Source: an uncultured Bacteroides sp.
GTDB lineage: Bacteria > Bacteroidota > Bacteroidia > Bacteroidales > Bacteroidaceae
Reading direction: 5' to 3'
DNA length: 25,894 nt
Assembly: GCA_934716785.1 (NCBI GenBank)
Contig: CAKUYM010000025.1
Coordinates: forward strand, 1-25,894
Each line of letters begins with the position of its first letter. The first letter of the stretch is position 1. Shown one piece after another: positions 16,105-25,567 of this stretch. The notes under the pieces were generated by a model. It ran no database searches. It was not told the origin of the DNA and was given only the letters and a program-made list of their open reading frames with translations. The translations under genes were made by a program, and so were the position numbers.

Positions 16105-19100
16105 ATGCGTAAAAGTAGTCTATTAATACTTCACTTTTTTGTTCTGATATCTCTTCTCGGTCTTGTATTTCCTCTGAGTGCTCAAGAATATAAATTCAAA
16201 ACATTGGGAGTAGAGGATGGGTTATCGCAAATAACGGTCAGTGATATTTGTCAGGATGAGAAGTCGCGCATATGGATTGCTACTTTAGACGGATTGAATT
16301 GTTATGATGGCAATCGTATTAAGGTCTTCAATTATTTTCATAATGACTCTATCAGTTACGGTAATTTGTATGTTACTCAGATGATAGAAGATGGACGGGG
16401 AAGTCTTTTCTTGTTGGCATCTACCGGACTTTTTCAGTTCGACCTCGATACGGAGAAATATCATTTACTCCCGGTTTCTTCTCCTTCGGCTATTGCAAAA
16501 GGCAAGAAAGGCATGTGGATTGTTGAAGAGGGGAAGATATTCTTGTATGATAAGGTTACTAAGTCTTTGACACAAATGTATAAAGGCCTAAAGTTGCCCG
16601 ATGCCGGAATGACTATGGTAGAGGGGGTGGAAGGGGCTTTATGGATTGCTTTGAAAAACGGTGGGGTGATGCGGGTTGATACTTGTGGCAGCGCTCGTTT
16701 GGATTTGCCTGAAATAAAAATAATGAAATTGCTCAGAGGAAACGACCGGAATATATGGATCGGTACTCAAGAGCGTGGAGTTTATTGCTTTTCTCCGCAA
16801 GGTGCAGTGTCCCGTCATTATGCATGCGATGATAAGGGGGCTTATAGTGTGAGGAATGATATGGCAAGGGCTTTGTGCCAGGACTTGGAAGGAAATATAT
16901 GGGTTGGATATAGAAGTGGACTGAGTAAGATAGAAATAGCTTCCGGAAAGGTTTTCCATTATCAAGCAGAGCCGAATCAGATTGGGGCTCTTTCCAACTG
17001 TTCTATTACGTCTCTTTATACGGACAGGCAAGGAACTGTCTGGGTGGGTACTTATTGGGGAGGTGTGAACTTTTTTTCTCCCGAATATCAGCATTTTGCA
17101 CATTTTCGCGCCTCGGATAACGGGTTGTCTTTCCCGGTAGTGGGTGCTATGGCTGAAGATAAAGCCGGGAACATGTGGATATGTACGGAAGGGGGTGGGC
17201 TGGATTTATATCAGCCGGCATTGGAGAAGTTCAGACATTTTAATGCTCATACAGGCTATCATTTCAGTACGGACTATCTGAAGGATATAGTTTTTGATGA
17301 AGCAAATAATTGTTTGTGGATTGCCGCCGACTTTACGAATAGAATAAACTGTTTTCATCTTGACAGTTATCGGAATGACATATATGATTTGGCTGTATCC
17401 GGAGAAGATAAAATCGGAGAAGCGCTCTTTGCATTGGCTGATACTCCGCATAAATTATATGTTGGCAGTACATCTGCCATTGTCTGTTTAGATAAGAAAA
17501 CGTTAAGGTCGGAAGTGCTCTTCTATCAGAAAGAGTTGTTTACGCATAATTATAATACTTTGCTGCTTGATTCCAGAAACAGGCTGTGGTTTGCGACAGA
17601 TGATGGATGTGTGGCTTATATTATTGACGAACAGCGGTTTGAAACGTATAAAATAAGCTTGAAGAAAAAAGTCCGGTCACAAAAGAAACTTGTAAACGCT
17701 ATTTATGAAGATAGAACAGGGGATATTTGGGTTGGAACACATGGAAACGGACTTTTCTTGTTGGATGAAAAAGATAGCTTGTTTCGTTTGCATACTTCTG
17801 AAGATGTGTTGTCGGGCGAGAATATCAGGGTATTGGGTGAGACTCCTTCAGCGAATCTGTTGATTGGTACCGGTCACGGATTATCAATGTTGGAAAAGAA
17901 AGAGGGGAAGATTGTTAATTTTGATTCCAATACAGGATTTCCCTTGACTCTTATAAACAGAAAATCCTTGCATGTATCCCGTAATCAGGATATTTATATG
18001 GGGGGTGCTACCGGAATGATTTCAATCCGTGAAAACAGCCTATACTATCCTCCGAAAATATATGATTTAGAGTTTGCGCATTTATATGTCAACAACAAGG
18101 AGATAATGCCCGGTGATCCGATCGGTATTTTAAATCAATCCTTTGCATATACCGACCGGATAAGATTGAATTATTCGCAGAATGTGTTTTCTATCGGCTT
18201 CTTTACAGACAACTTTTTGCATATAGGAGGCGGGGAAGTAGAATATCGGTTAATTGGTTATAACGACGAGTGGAGTGAGAATCGTTCTGGCAATGATATT
18301 ACTTATACAAATATTGCTCCCGCTGATTATGTATTTGAAATCCGATTGAAAAATTATCCGGAAGTCATCAAGTCGTTGAAGATAACGATAACACCTCCTT
18401 GTTATGCTACTTGGTGGGCGTATACTATTTATGTCTGTGTGATTTTGGCTATTCTGTTTTTTGTCATAAGAGAATATAGAATTCGGTTGTTCTTGAAAAC
18501 TTCACTTGATTTCGAACTTCGCGAGAAACAATATATAGAGGAGATGAACCAGTCGAAACTACGTTTCTTTACTAATATTTCCCATGAGATCAGAACCCCT
18601 ATCACACTTATCTTAGGGCAGGTTGACCTGTTGTTGAATTCAGGAAAATTGTCGACTTATGCTTATTCGAAACTCTTGAATATTCATAAGAATGCGGGTA
18701 ATTTGAAATCCTTGATTACAGAATTACTCGACTTCAGAAAGCAGGAACAGGGACTTTTGAAATTGAAAATTTCTCAATTTGATTTGTACGCTTTGCTTAA
18801 GGAGCATTATGTGCTATTTAAGGAGTTGGCAGCCAATAGGAATATCTCCTTTACTCTGCATGCCGATTGTGAGCAATGTTTGGTGTGGGGCGACCGTTTT
18901 CAAATGCAGAAAGTTGTTAATAATCTGTTATCTAATGCTTTTAAATATACTCCGGATGGTGGAAGTATAGTTCTGGAGTTGGTTGACGGAAAAGATGAAT
19001 GCCAATTCTCTGTTTCCGATAATGGAGCAGGTATATCTAAGGAGGATTATGTGAAGATATTCGAACGGTTCTATCAGACAGATAACATCGGACAGTATGG

Positions 19101-20130
19101 TGGAACGGGTATCGGACTTGCTTTGAGCCAAGGTATTGTTAAAGCTCATCAAGGAGAGATTACCGTAGAAAGCCAACTTGGAAAAGGCTCTTGCTTTAAG
19201 GTTACTCTGAAAAAAGGAGATGCGCATTTTGATTCTTCCGTTTCTCGAATTGAGCCTGAGCAGGATAAAGAATACATTTACTATTCGGAAGATAAGGAGT
19301 CGTTGATTGAAGAAGTGCAATCGGCTCAACATGAGCATGGAACGACTGGTTGTAAACTGTTGGTTGTTGATGATAATGAAGAAATCAGAAATATTCTGGT
19401 TGATATATTCTCACCGTTGTATACCGTTGAAACGGCATGTAACGGTGAAGAGGGGTATGAGAAGGTCAAAGAACTGCAACCGGACTTGGTGATTTCCGAT
19501 ATTATGATGCCTGGAATGCCCGGAACGGAGTTGTGTGCCAAAATCAAAAACAATATAGAAACCTGCCACATTCCGGTGGTACTCCTGACGGCTCTAAGTG
19601 CTCCCGAACGTGAACTGGAAGGGCTGCGTATCGGAGCGGATATTTATGTGGTGAAACCATTCAATATGCGGAGGTTGGTTATGCAATGCAATAACTTGAT
19701 TAATACCCGCAGGATTCTGCAGAATAAGTATGCCCGTCAGTTGGATAATAAGGTAGAAAAAATAGCGACGAACGAGCTCGATCAGAAGTTTATCGAGCAG
19801 GCTATGAAAGTAGTGGAAGCCAATTTGGAGAACTCGGAATTCAATGTGGAAATATTTTCACGGGAGATGGGAGTGGGACGTACTGTCTTATTTCAAAAGA
19901 TAAAGGGGATTACAGGCAGTACGCCAAATAATTTTATCATGAATCTACGTCTGAAGAAAGCGGCGTATTTTTTACTCAATGCCTCGGAGATGAACATTTC
20001 GGATATTGCTTATCGTCTTGGATTTGGAAACCCGCAATACTTCAACAAATGTTTTAAAGAACTTTTCGGTATTGCACCTACACAATACCGAAAAACTCAA
20101 AAATCCCCCTCACAGGACTCTACAGAGTGA
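16105..20130 (+). CDS. Hybrid two-component system sensor-regulator, HTCS (1341 aa)
   Basis: One-protein signal system in the inner membrane that senses a glycan fragment in the periplasm and activates its PUL. I chose the ATG at 16105 because it starts a clean signal peptide (MRKSSLLILHFFVLISLLGL...LSAQ). A GTG at 16078 in the same frame is less likely. Order of domains: beta-propeller of two-component-regulator repeats (about 30-690, e.g. ICQDEKSRIWIATLDGLNCY, LYTDRQGTVWVGTYWGGV), Y_Y_Y domain (about 700-765), one membrane helix (about 772-790), HisKA with His827 in ISHEIRTPITL, ATPase with NNLLSNAFKYTP, DNGAGIS and GGTGIGLALS, receiver with Asp1132 in ISDIMMPG and Lys1184, and an AraC-type HTH (about 1235-1335). 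All key residues are present. The susC promoter follows within 80 bases. Confidence 0.96.
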   Translation: MRKSSLLILHFFVLISLLGLVFPLSAQEYKFKTLGVEDGLSQITVSDICQDEKSRIWIATLDGLNCYDGNRIKVFNYFHNDSISYGNLYVTQMIEDGRGSLFLLASTGLFQFDLDTEKYHLLPVSSPSAIAKGKKGMWIVEEGKIFLYDKVTKSLTQMYKGLKLPDAGMTMVEGVEGALWIALKNGGVMRVDTCGSARLDLPEIKIMKLLRGNDRNIWIGTQERGVYCFSPQGAVSRHYACDDKGAYSVRNDMARALCQDLEGNIWVGYRSGLSKIEIASGKVFHYQAEPNQIGALSNCSITSLYTDRQGTVWVGTYWGGVNFFSPEYQHFAHFRASDNGLSFPVVGAMAEDKAGNMWICTEGGGLDLYQPALEKFRHFNAHTGYHFSTDYLKDIVFDEANNCLWIAADFTNRINCFHLDSYRNDIYDLAVSGEDKIGEALFALADTPHKLYVGSTSAIVCLDKKTLRSEVLFYQKELFTHNYNTLLLDSRNRLWFATDDGCVAYIIDEQRFETYKISLKKKVRSQKKLVNAIYEDRTGDIWVGTHGNGLFLLDEKDSLFRLHTSEDVLSGENIRVLGETPSANLLIGTGHGLSMLEKKEGKIVNFDSNTGFPLTLINRKSLHVSRNQDIYMGGATGMISIRENSLYYPPKIYDLEFAHLYVNNKEIMPGDPIGILNQSFAYTDRIRLNYSQNVFSIGFFTDNFLHIGGGEVEYRLIGYNDEWSENRSGNDITYTNIAPADYVFEIRLKNYPEVIKSLKITITPPCYATWWAYTIYVCVILAILFFVIREYRIRLFLKTSLDFELREKQYIEEMNQSKLRFFTNISHEIRTPITLILGQVDLLLNSGKLSTYAYSKLLNIHKNAGNLKSLITELLDFRKQEQGLLKLKISQFDLYALLKEHYVLFKELAANRNISFTLHADCEQCLVWGDRFQMQKVVNNLLSNAFKYTPDGGSIVLELVDGKDECQFSVSDNGAGISKEDYVKIFERFYQTDNIGQYGGTGIGLALSQGIVKAHQGEITVESQLGKGSCFKVTLKKGDAHFDSSVSRIEPEQDKEYIYYSEDKESLIEEVQSAQHEHGTTGCKLLVVDDNEEIRNILVDIFSPLYTVETACNGEEGYEKVKELQPDLVISDIMMPGMPGTELCAKIKNNIETCHIPVVLLTALSAPERELEGLRIGADIYVVKPFNMRRLVMQCNNLINTRRILQNKYARQLDNKVEKIATNELDQKFIEQAMKVVEANLENSEFNVEIFSREMGVGRTVLFQKIKGITGSTPNNFIMNLRLKKAAYFLLNASEMNISDIAYRLGFGNPQYFNKCFKELFGIAPTQYRKTQKSPSQDSTE

Positions 20131-20204
20131 ATTTAAAGGAGCATCTGAATTTTTTGACCCGATAAAACGAACTATTTGATAGGGTGGGGTATGCCCGAAT
20201 AGCA

Positions 20205-20212
20205 TACTTTTG
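20205..20212 (+). promoter_or_regulatory. Predicted -7 box of the second susC
   Basis: TACTTTTG matches TAnnTTTG and lies 97 bases before the susC ATG, giving a start near 20219 and a leader of about 90 bases. A TTTG at 20175-20178 is 26 bases upstream, longer than the usual spacing, as might be expected where the HTCS supplies activation. The rest of 20131-20204 holds no further structure that I could support. Confidence 0.55.
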
Positions 20213-20220
20213 CACCATTG

Positions 20221-20267
20221 GAAAATACTGATTTGTATTTTCTTTTTATTTGGGTGTGTACGCACAC
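20221..20267 (+). promoter_or_regulatory. Two hairpins in the susC 5' leader
   Basis: GAAAATAC (20221-20228) pairs perfectly with GTATTTTC (20235-20242) around a 6-base loop and is followed by TTTTTATTT. GTGTG (20254-20258) pairs with CACAC (20263-20267) around a TACG tetraloop. The first hairpin begins within a few bases of the predicted transcript start. It could be a 5' stabiliser, an attenuator, or a weak AT-rich terminator for HTCS read-through. Confidence 0.5.
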
Positions 20268-20309
20268 ATTATAAACCTTGATAATTAACCAATTTAATTT
20301 ATTCTAATT

Positions 20310-23300
20310 ATGAAAAATTTACTGAATGGAGCAAAAGTGCGGTTGTTGTCGTTCTTTTTGATTTCCTTAAGTCTCTTTTTCTTTGTCGGTCCGGCTGCTG
20401 CCCAAGGCGGATTTGCAGTGAGAGGAGTAGTCGTGGATAAAACAGGATTTCCTTTACCCGGTGCCAATGTGATGGAGAAAGGTACATCTAATGGAGCTAT
20501 AACAGATTTGGATGGAAATTTCTCTTTGAATGTTTCAAAGAAAGGAGCTACTCTGACTGTATCGTTTATGGGATACACTACTAAGGAGGTAGTAGTGAAA
20601 GATAAAACGATGAATATTACTCTTGAAGAAAATTCCAAATTATTGGACGAAGTAGTGGTTGTCGGCTATGGTACGATGAAAAAACGTGATGTGACGGGAG
20701 CCATCACTTCTATCTCGAGTGAGGCTATCGAACAAAAGATGGCAACCAACGTGTTTGAAGCATTGCAGGGTACTACGGCCGGAGTACAGGTTGTGTCCGG
20801 TTCCGGACAGCCTGGTGAGTCTTCCTCTATTAAGATCCGTGGTACTTCCACATTCTCTGCCGAGGGAGTCACTCCTCTTTATATAGTAGACGGTGTGCCT
20901 TTGGAGAGTATCGACGGCATCAATACGAATGATATTACTTCGATGGAAATTTTGAAGGATGCGGCTTCGGCAGCTATCTATGGCTCCCGTTCTGCTAACG
21001 GTGTGATTATTATTACCACCAAGAGCGGTCAGGAAGGCAAGGCGCGTATTGACATCAAGTATAATCACTCATGGGGTACTTTGTCTCATAAAGTTGCACA
21101 AGCTAATCGTAAGGAACGTCTTCTGTATGATCAATATCGTAAGGAGTATTTTGAGACCTATGGCGGTGGCAATCCGAATGAAAGTGCTGATATATTGGAT
21201 GATCCTTTGAATTCATTCTTCAACGTCGACAACGATTATTTGGATATGATTACAACTACCGCTCAGAAAGATCAGATTGATATCAGTGTAGGTGGTGGTA
21301 CGAAAAAATTGAAATATTTCATCAATACCGGATATTACAATGAAAAAGGTATCATTCCGAATACCAGTTTCCAAAGACTGAATACCCGTATTAACTCCGA
21401 TTATTCACCGACAGACTGGCTGAATATGGGTAGCCGTCTCTCTTTGACTTATTCCAAGAAACAAGGATTGAATGAAGGTACATTGTTGAGTGCGGTGCTG
21501 ACCCGCCGTCCTTACTTCAATACTTACTATCCGGACGGCTCGTTAGTTGGCGTTTTTAACGGTCAGAAGAATCCTATTGCGCAGGTTAACTATACGACAG
21601 ATTTTACAGATTCATATAAAGCCAATTTCTTCCAGTTCTTTGAAATCAAGTTCAACAAGTACTTGAAGTTCAGAACGAACATCAATGCCAACTTCTACCT
21701 TGATAAGCGTAAGAAACTGGAGCCGAGTCTTATTACAGACGAATGGCAGAAACAGAATAAGGGATATTCTTATAATTATTTGAATTGGAACTGGCTGAAT
21801 GAAGATTTTATCACTTATGCCCGCAAAATAAAAGGTCACAACTTTAGTATAATGGCCGGTGTCAGTGCACAGCAATGGCGTTATGAAAATGAAACTTTGG
21901 TAGGAATAAATTCTTCTACAGACTTTATTTATACCATGAATGCGTTTGCCGCAAACTTGGATTTGTCAGCTACAGGTTCAACACTGAGCAATCATTCCAT
22001 GGCTTCTATCTTTGCTCGTGTGACTTACGATTATAAGGGGAAATATCTGTTCACCGCTAATATGCGTCGTGACGGTTCTTCCCGTTTCGCTAAAGAGAAT
22101 AAGTGGGGTAATTTCCCTTCCGTATCGGTGGGATGGCGTTTTTCAGACGAGAATTTTATGAAATTCTCCAAGAAGTTCCTTGAAGACGGTAAGATTCGTG
22201 TAAGCTACGGTATCACTGGTAATGAGTCGATCGGTAACTATGATTATATCTATTCTTATTCTCCAAACTCCATTTATGATGGTATAGGTGGTGTTATCCC
22301 TACTCGTATTGGTAAGGATAATCTGAAATGGGAGGAGACAAAACAGTTAAACCTTGGTTTGGACTTGAACTTCTGGAACAGCCGACTGACTATTACAGCC
22401 GATTACTACGATAAATATACCGATGGTTTGCTTGCCAATTATCAGTTGCCCAAAGAATCAGGTTTCTCATATATGAAAACCAATGTGGGGGAGATGAGCA
22501 ACCGTGGTTTTGAAATAGCCGTAACGGGTGATATTATCCGTACTAAGGATTGGAAATGGAATGCTTCATTCAATATTTCTCGAAACATCAACCGCATCGA
22601 AAAGTTGTCTGAAGGCAAAGCCTATATGGAAGGCGATATTTGGTGGATGCAGGAAGGTGGTCGTGTAGGTGATTTCTACGGATTCAAGAGTGCCGGCATA
22701 TTTGCTTATGATGAATCGAATGCCTTTACCGAAAATTGGGAACAGCTCACACCGGTATTTGAGAATGGCGTGTTCCAATATAGATATTTGTTGAATGGAA
22801 AAGAGTATACCGGTGATATTCGTCAAAAAACATTGCCGAATGGCAAACCGTTCCGCGGAGGAGATTATAATTGGATAGAGCCGGAGGCTTCTCGTGACGG
22901 AGTGATTGACGATAACGACCGTATGGTGATCGGAAATGCCATGCCCGATGTGACCGGTGGTCTCAATACTACTGTGACATGGAAGAACTTGAGCTTGTAC
23001 TTAGGATTCTATTATTCATTAGGCGGACAGATTTATAATGCGGCGGAGCATAACCGCAATATGTTTAAATATACCGGAACAACTCCTTCACCGGAAGTAA
23101 TTCATAATATGTGGCTGCACCCGGGTGATCAGGCAATCTACCCGCGTCCGTATAATGATGAGTACAACAATGCCCGCATGGGTAACTCTTTCTACTTGGA
23201 AGATGCTTCATTCATTCGTTTGCAGAATGTGCGCATCGCTTACGACCTTCCGGCAAATTGGGTAAAGAAGTTGATGCTGAAGAATATAAATGTCTATGCT

Positions 23301-23444
23301 TTTGTAAACAATGCTTTGACATGGACAAACTACTCTGGATTTGACCCTGAGTTCTCTACAAGCAATCCTTTGCAGATAGGTAAGGACTCTTACCGCTACC
23401 CGAGAAAGAGAGAATATGGTATTGGTTTTTCTGCTAACTTTTAA
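20310..23444 (+). CDS. SusC-like TonB-dependent outer-membrane transporter (1044 aa)
   Basis: Outer-membrane glycan importer of the second PUL. It has a signal peptide (about 1-31, ending VGPAAAQ), a carboxypeptidase-D regulatory-like domain (about 35-108, with GFPLPGANVMEKGTSNGAIT and SFMGYTTKE), then a plug containing LDEVVVVGYGTMKKRDVTG, SSIKIRGTSTF, YIVDGVPLES and ILKDAASAAIYGSRSANGVI, and a long barrel ending in YGIGFSANF. The length is typical. It differs clearly from the first SusC in the window, so the two are separate systems rather than a recent duplication. susD starts 13 bases after the stop. Control by the HTCS just upstream is inferred from adjacency. Confidence 0.96.
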   Translation: MKNLLNGAKVRLLSFFLISLSLFFFVGPAAAQGGFAVRGVVVDKTGFPLPGANVMEKGTSNGAITDLDGNFSLNVSKKGATLTVSFMGYTTKEVVVKDKTMNITLEENSKLLDEVVVVGYGTMKKRDVTGAITSISSEAIEQKMATNVFEALQGTTAGVQVVSGSGQPGESSSIKIRGTSTFSAEGVTPLYIVDGVPLESIDGINTNDITSMEILKDAASAAIYGSRSANGVIIITTKSGQEGKARIDIKYNHSWGTLSHKVAQANRKERLLYDQYRKEYFETYGGGNPNESADILDDPLNSFFNVDNDYLDMITTTAQKDQIDISVGGGTKKLKYFINTGYYNEKGIIPNTSFQRLNTRINSDYSPTDWLNMGSRLSLTYSKKQGLNEGTLLSAVLTRRPYFNTYYPDGSLVGVFNGQKNPIAQVNYTTDFTDSYKANFFQFFEIKFNKYLKFRTNINANFYLDKRKKLEPSLITDEWQKQNKGYSYNYLNWNWLNEDFITYARKIKGHNFSIMAGVSAQQWRYENETLVGINSSTDFIYTMNAFAANLDLSATGSTLSNHSMASIFARVTYDYKGKYLFTANMRRDGSSRFAKENKWGNFPSVSVGWRFSDENFMKFSKKFLEDGKIRVSYGITGNESIGNYDYIYSYSPNSIYDGIGGVIPTRIGKDNLKWEETKQLNLGLDLNFWNSRLTITADYYDKYTDGLLANYQLPKESGFSYMKTNVGEMSNRGFEIAVTGDIIRTKDWKWNASFNISRNINRIEKLSEGKAYMEGDIWWMQEGGRVGDFYGFKSAGIFAYDESNAFTENWEQLTPVFENGVFQYRYLLNGKEYTGDIRQKTLPNGKPFRGGDYNWIEPEASRDGVIDDNDRMVIGNAMPDVTGGLNTTVTWKNLSLYLGFYYSLGGQIYNAAEHNRNMFKYTGTTPSPEVIHNMWLHPGDQAIYPRPYNDEYNNARMGNSFYLEDASFIRLQNVRIAYDLPANWVKKLMLKNINVYAFVNNALTWTNYSGFDPEFSTSNPLQIGKDSYRYPRKREYGIGFSANF

Positions 23445-23457
23445 TTGAGAATATAGT

Positions 23458-24918
23458 ATGAATAAGATAAAATATTTTGTTGGAGCTGCATGCTTGGCTC
23501 TATCATTGAATAGCTGTTCGGATTTTCTGGATGAAGAACCGGTAAGCGAAATCCCGGCCGGTGATATGTGGCAGACTGCCCGTGACGCTAAGGCGGGAGT
23601 GAACGAAATCTATGGATTGCTTCGTTCCACTTTACGCGAGAACTATTTTTATTGGGGAGAATTTCGTTCGGACAACGTAGCTCCCGGAGCTCCGGTGATG
23701 GCAGATCAGGCGCGTGTGATTAATAACCTGATGTCTACGGATGAGAAATGTGCCAAATGGACTACCTTGTATCAGATGATAAACCAAGCAAATCTGGCTA
23801 TCAAGTATATTCCCAATATCAGCATGCCGGATGTTGCCGACCGTAACGACTATGTGGGACAAGCGTATGCACTGCGTGCTTTGGCCTATTTCTATGCTAT
23901 TCGTGTTTGGGGTGATGTACCTTTGTTTACCGAGCCGACAGAAAAATATTCTGAGGCTATCTACAAAGAGCGTACGGATAAGAATTATATTTTGGAGAAT
24001 GTAATCCTTCCGGACCTTAAGAAGGCAGAGAATCTGGTTAACCGTAATAAGAACTTTGAGCGTAAGCGCATATCCATTTGTGGCGTTTGGGCTATAATGG
24101 CGGATGTTTATATGTGGCTTGGCCAATATAGTCTGGCAGATCAAACGATAGATAAAATGGCTGATATCAAATCTTCAAATAGTCGTTTTGTTGACTTTGA
24201 ACCTTCTATTCAAACTTGGCATACCATGTTTACGGAAGAACTGAACAATAAACCGTCAGACAACACTCCGGAGAATGATGAATATTCTACCAAAGAATTT
24301 ATTTTCCTGATTCATTTTGATATGGATGAAGTCGGAACGAATGGGTATAGCTATATGTATCAGTGGTTCTCGGGGTCGGGAAACCGTGCGGCTGTGTTGT
24401 CGGACCAATTTATGAATATCTTCAATGAATCGGATATGCAGGGCGATTTGCGTAAGGCCTATACGGTGAAAGAGTATCAGAATGGCTACGAATTGCGTAA
24501 GTATATGGCCGGTGATATCAGCAACTCATTGAATAAGACTTGTGAGGTCGCCTACCCGATTTATCGTTATACGGATATGCTGTTGTTGCAGGCGGAGGCT
24601 CGCGCCCGTTTGGGTAAATGGGAAGAAGCCTTGGATTTGGTAAAGAAAGTACGTGACCGTGCGGGATTGGTTACTCCTACAGCACTAAGTTTTGCTTCGG
24701 AAGATGACGTGGTTGATTATATCTTGCGTGAACGTCAGGTTGAGTTGGTAGGTGAAGGCCGTCGTTGGTTTGACCTCGTGCGTACCGGAAAATGGAAGGA
24801 AGTGATGGAGTCGATCAACGGTATGAGTCAAGACGGCAACGAACTGTTCCCAATTCACTACTCGCATATATTGGAGAACCCCAAGATTATTCAGAATACA
24901 TATTATGGTAACAATTAA
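23458..24918 (+). CDS. SusD-like surface glycan-binding lipoprotein (486 aa)
   Basis: Surface lid protein for the SusC just upstream. The signal peptide MNKIKYFVGAACLALSLNSC ends in a lipobox with the lipidated Cys at residue 20, followed by SDFLDEEPVSEIPAGDMWQT, a standard SusD opening. YVGQAYALRALAYFYAIRVWGDVPLF is the conserved TPR segment. The C-terminal domain has YRYTDMLLLQAEARARLGKWEEAL and LRERQVELVGEGRRWFDLVRTGKWKEVM, both hallmarks of the family. At 486 residues it is at the short end of the SusD range. The next lipoprotein gene starts 13 bases after its stop (a start at 24905 would overlap it), so all belong to one transcript. Confidence 0.96.
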   Translation: MNKIKYFVGAACLALSLNSCSDFLDEEPVSEIPAGDMWQTARDAKAGVNEIYGLLRSTLRENYFYWGEFRSDNVAPGAPVMADQARVINNLMSTDEKCAKWTTLYQMINQANLAIKYIPNISMPDVADRNDYVGQAYALRALAYFYAIRVWGDVPLFTEPTEKYSEAIYKERTDKNYILENVILPDLKKAENLVNRNKNFERKRISICGVWAIMADVYMWLGQYSLADQTIDKMADIKSSNSRFVDFEPSIQTWHTMFTEELNNKPSDNTPENDEYSTKEFIFLIHFDMDEVGTNGYSYMYQWFSGSGNRAAVLSDQFMNIFNESDMQGDLRKAYTVKEYQNGYELRKYMAGDISNSLNKTCEVAYPIYRYTDMLLLQAEARARLGKWEEALDLVKKVRDRAGLVTPTALSFASEDDVVDYILRERQVELVGEGRRWFDLVRTGKWKEVMESINGMSQDGNELFPIHYSHILENPKIIQNTYYGNN

Positions 24919-24931
24919 AAAGCTTGAAACG

Positions 24932-25540
24932 ATGAAAAGGATAATATATAAAACGCTTTTCTTTTGTCTGAGTATGGTGGCGCTAACAGGCTGCGATTTA
25001 GACTTACAAAAGAATTATGATTATGAAGCATCGGTTGATGATCCTCATGTGTATGTAACTGCTTGGGAATATTTTCAAGATCATCAGGATATGTTTTCTG
25101 AATTGACTCAAGCGATAGAGTATACGGGCTTAAAGGAATATTATACTCAGACAGAAAATAAATATACTTTTTTGGCTTTGAATAATACAGGAATGCAGGC
25201 ATACCGTGAGAGTGTGTTTCCCGGTGTGGCGTCTATCACGGATTGTGACAGAGAAACGGTGAGAGATATGCTTCTTTATCATATCGTTGATGGAGAGTAT
25301 AGTTCATACGGTCAGTTGCAAGTGGAAGCGATGTTCGTATTGACAATGCTTCCCGGTGAGAAAGGATTGATGACAATGTCTGTATGGAAGAATCCGTGGC
25401 AGGCTGCTGTGGGCAAGATCTTGGTGAATGAGACTGGCAGCAATGGAAAATCGCCTCAACGCCAAGCTAAAACAAGCAATATACTGCCGACAAATGGAGT
25501 AATTCACATATTCGAGAAATATTGTTATTATCAAAAATAG
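24932..25540 (+). CDS. Fasciclin (FAS1)-domain lipoprotein (202 aa)
   Basis: Predicted surface or periplasm-facing lipoprotein in the place where PULs often encode a SusE-type glycan binder. I chose the ATG at 24932, not 24905, because it begins a compact signal peptide (MKRIIYKTLFFCLSMVALTGC, Cys21 lipidated). The body looks like one FAS1 domain: FSELTQAIEYTGLKEYYTQ, YTFLALNNTGMQAY, the conserved TVRDMLLYHIVDGEY segment, and the closing strand LPTNGVIHIFEKY. FAS1 domains mediate adhesion and, in some proteins, carbohydrate contacts. What this one binds is unknown. The FAS1 assignment is by motif only, without a database search. The next gene begins 28 bases after the stop. Confidence 0.82.
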   Translation: MKRIIYKTLFFCLSMVALTGCDLDLQKNYDYEASVDDPHVYVTAWEYFQDHQDMFSELTQAIEYTGLKEYYTQTENKYTFLALNNTGMQAYRESVFPGVASITDCDRETVRDMLLYHIVDGEYSSYGQLQVEAMFVLTMLPGEKGLMTMSVWKNPWQAAVGKILVNETGSNGKSPQRQAKTSNILPTNGVIHIFEKYCYYQK

Positions 25541-25567
25541 TCAGTATTAAATTAAAATGAGTTTATT

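Noticed and set aside
2..24918. Recent duplication of one SusC/SusD pair
   Set aside because: The two SusC proteins differ outside the conserved plug motifs, and the two SusD proteins differ in length (566 and 486) and sequence. They are distinct systems.
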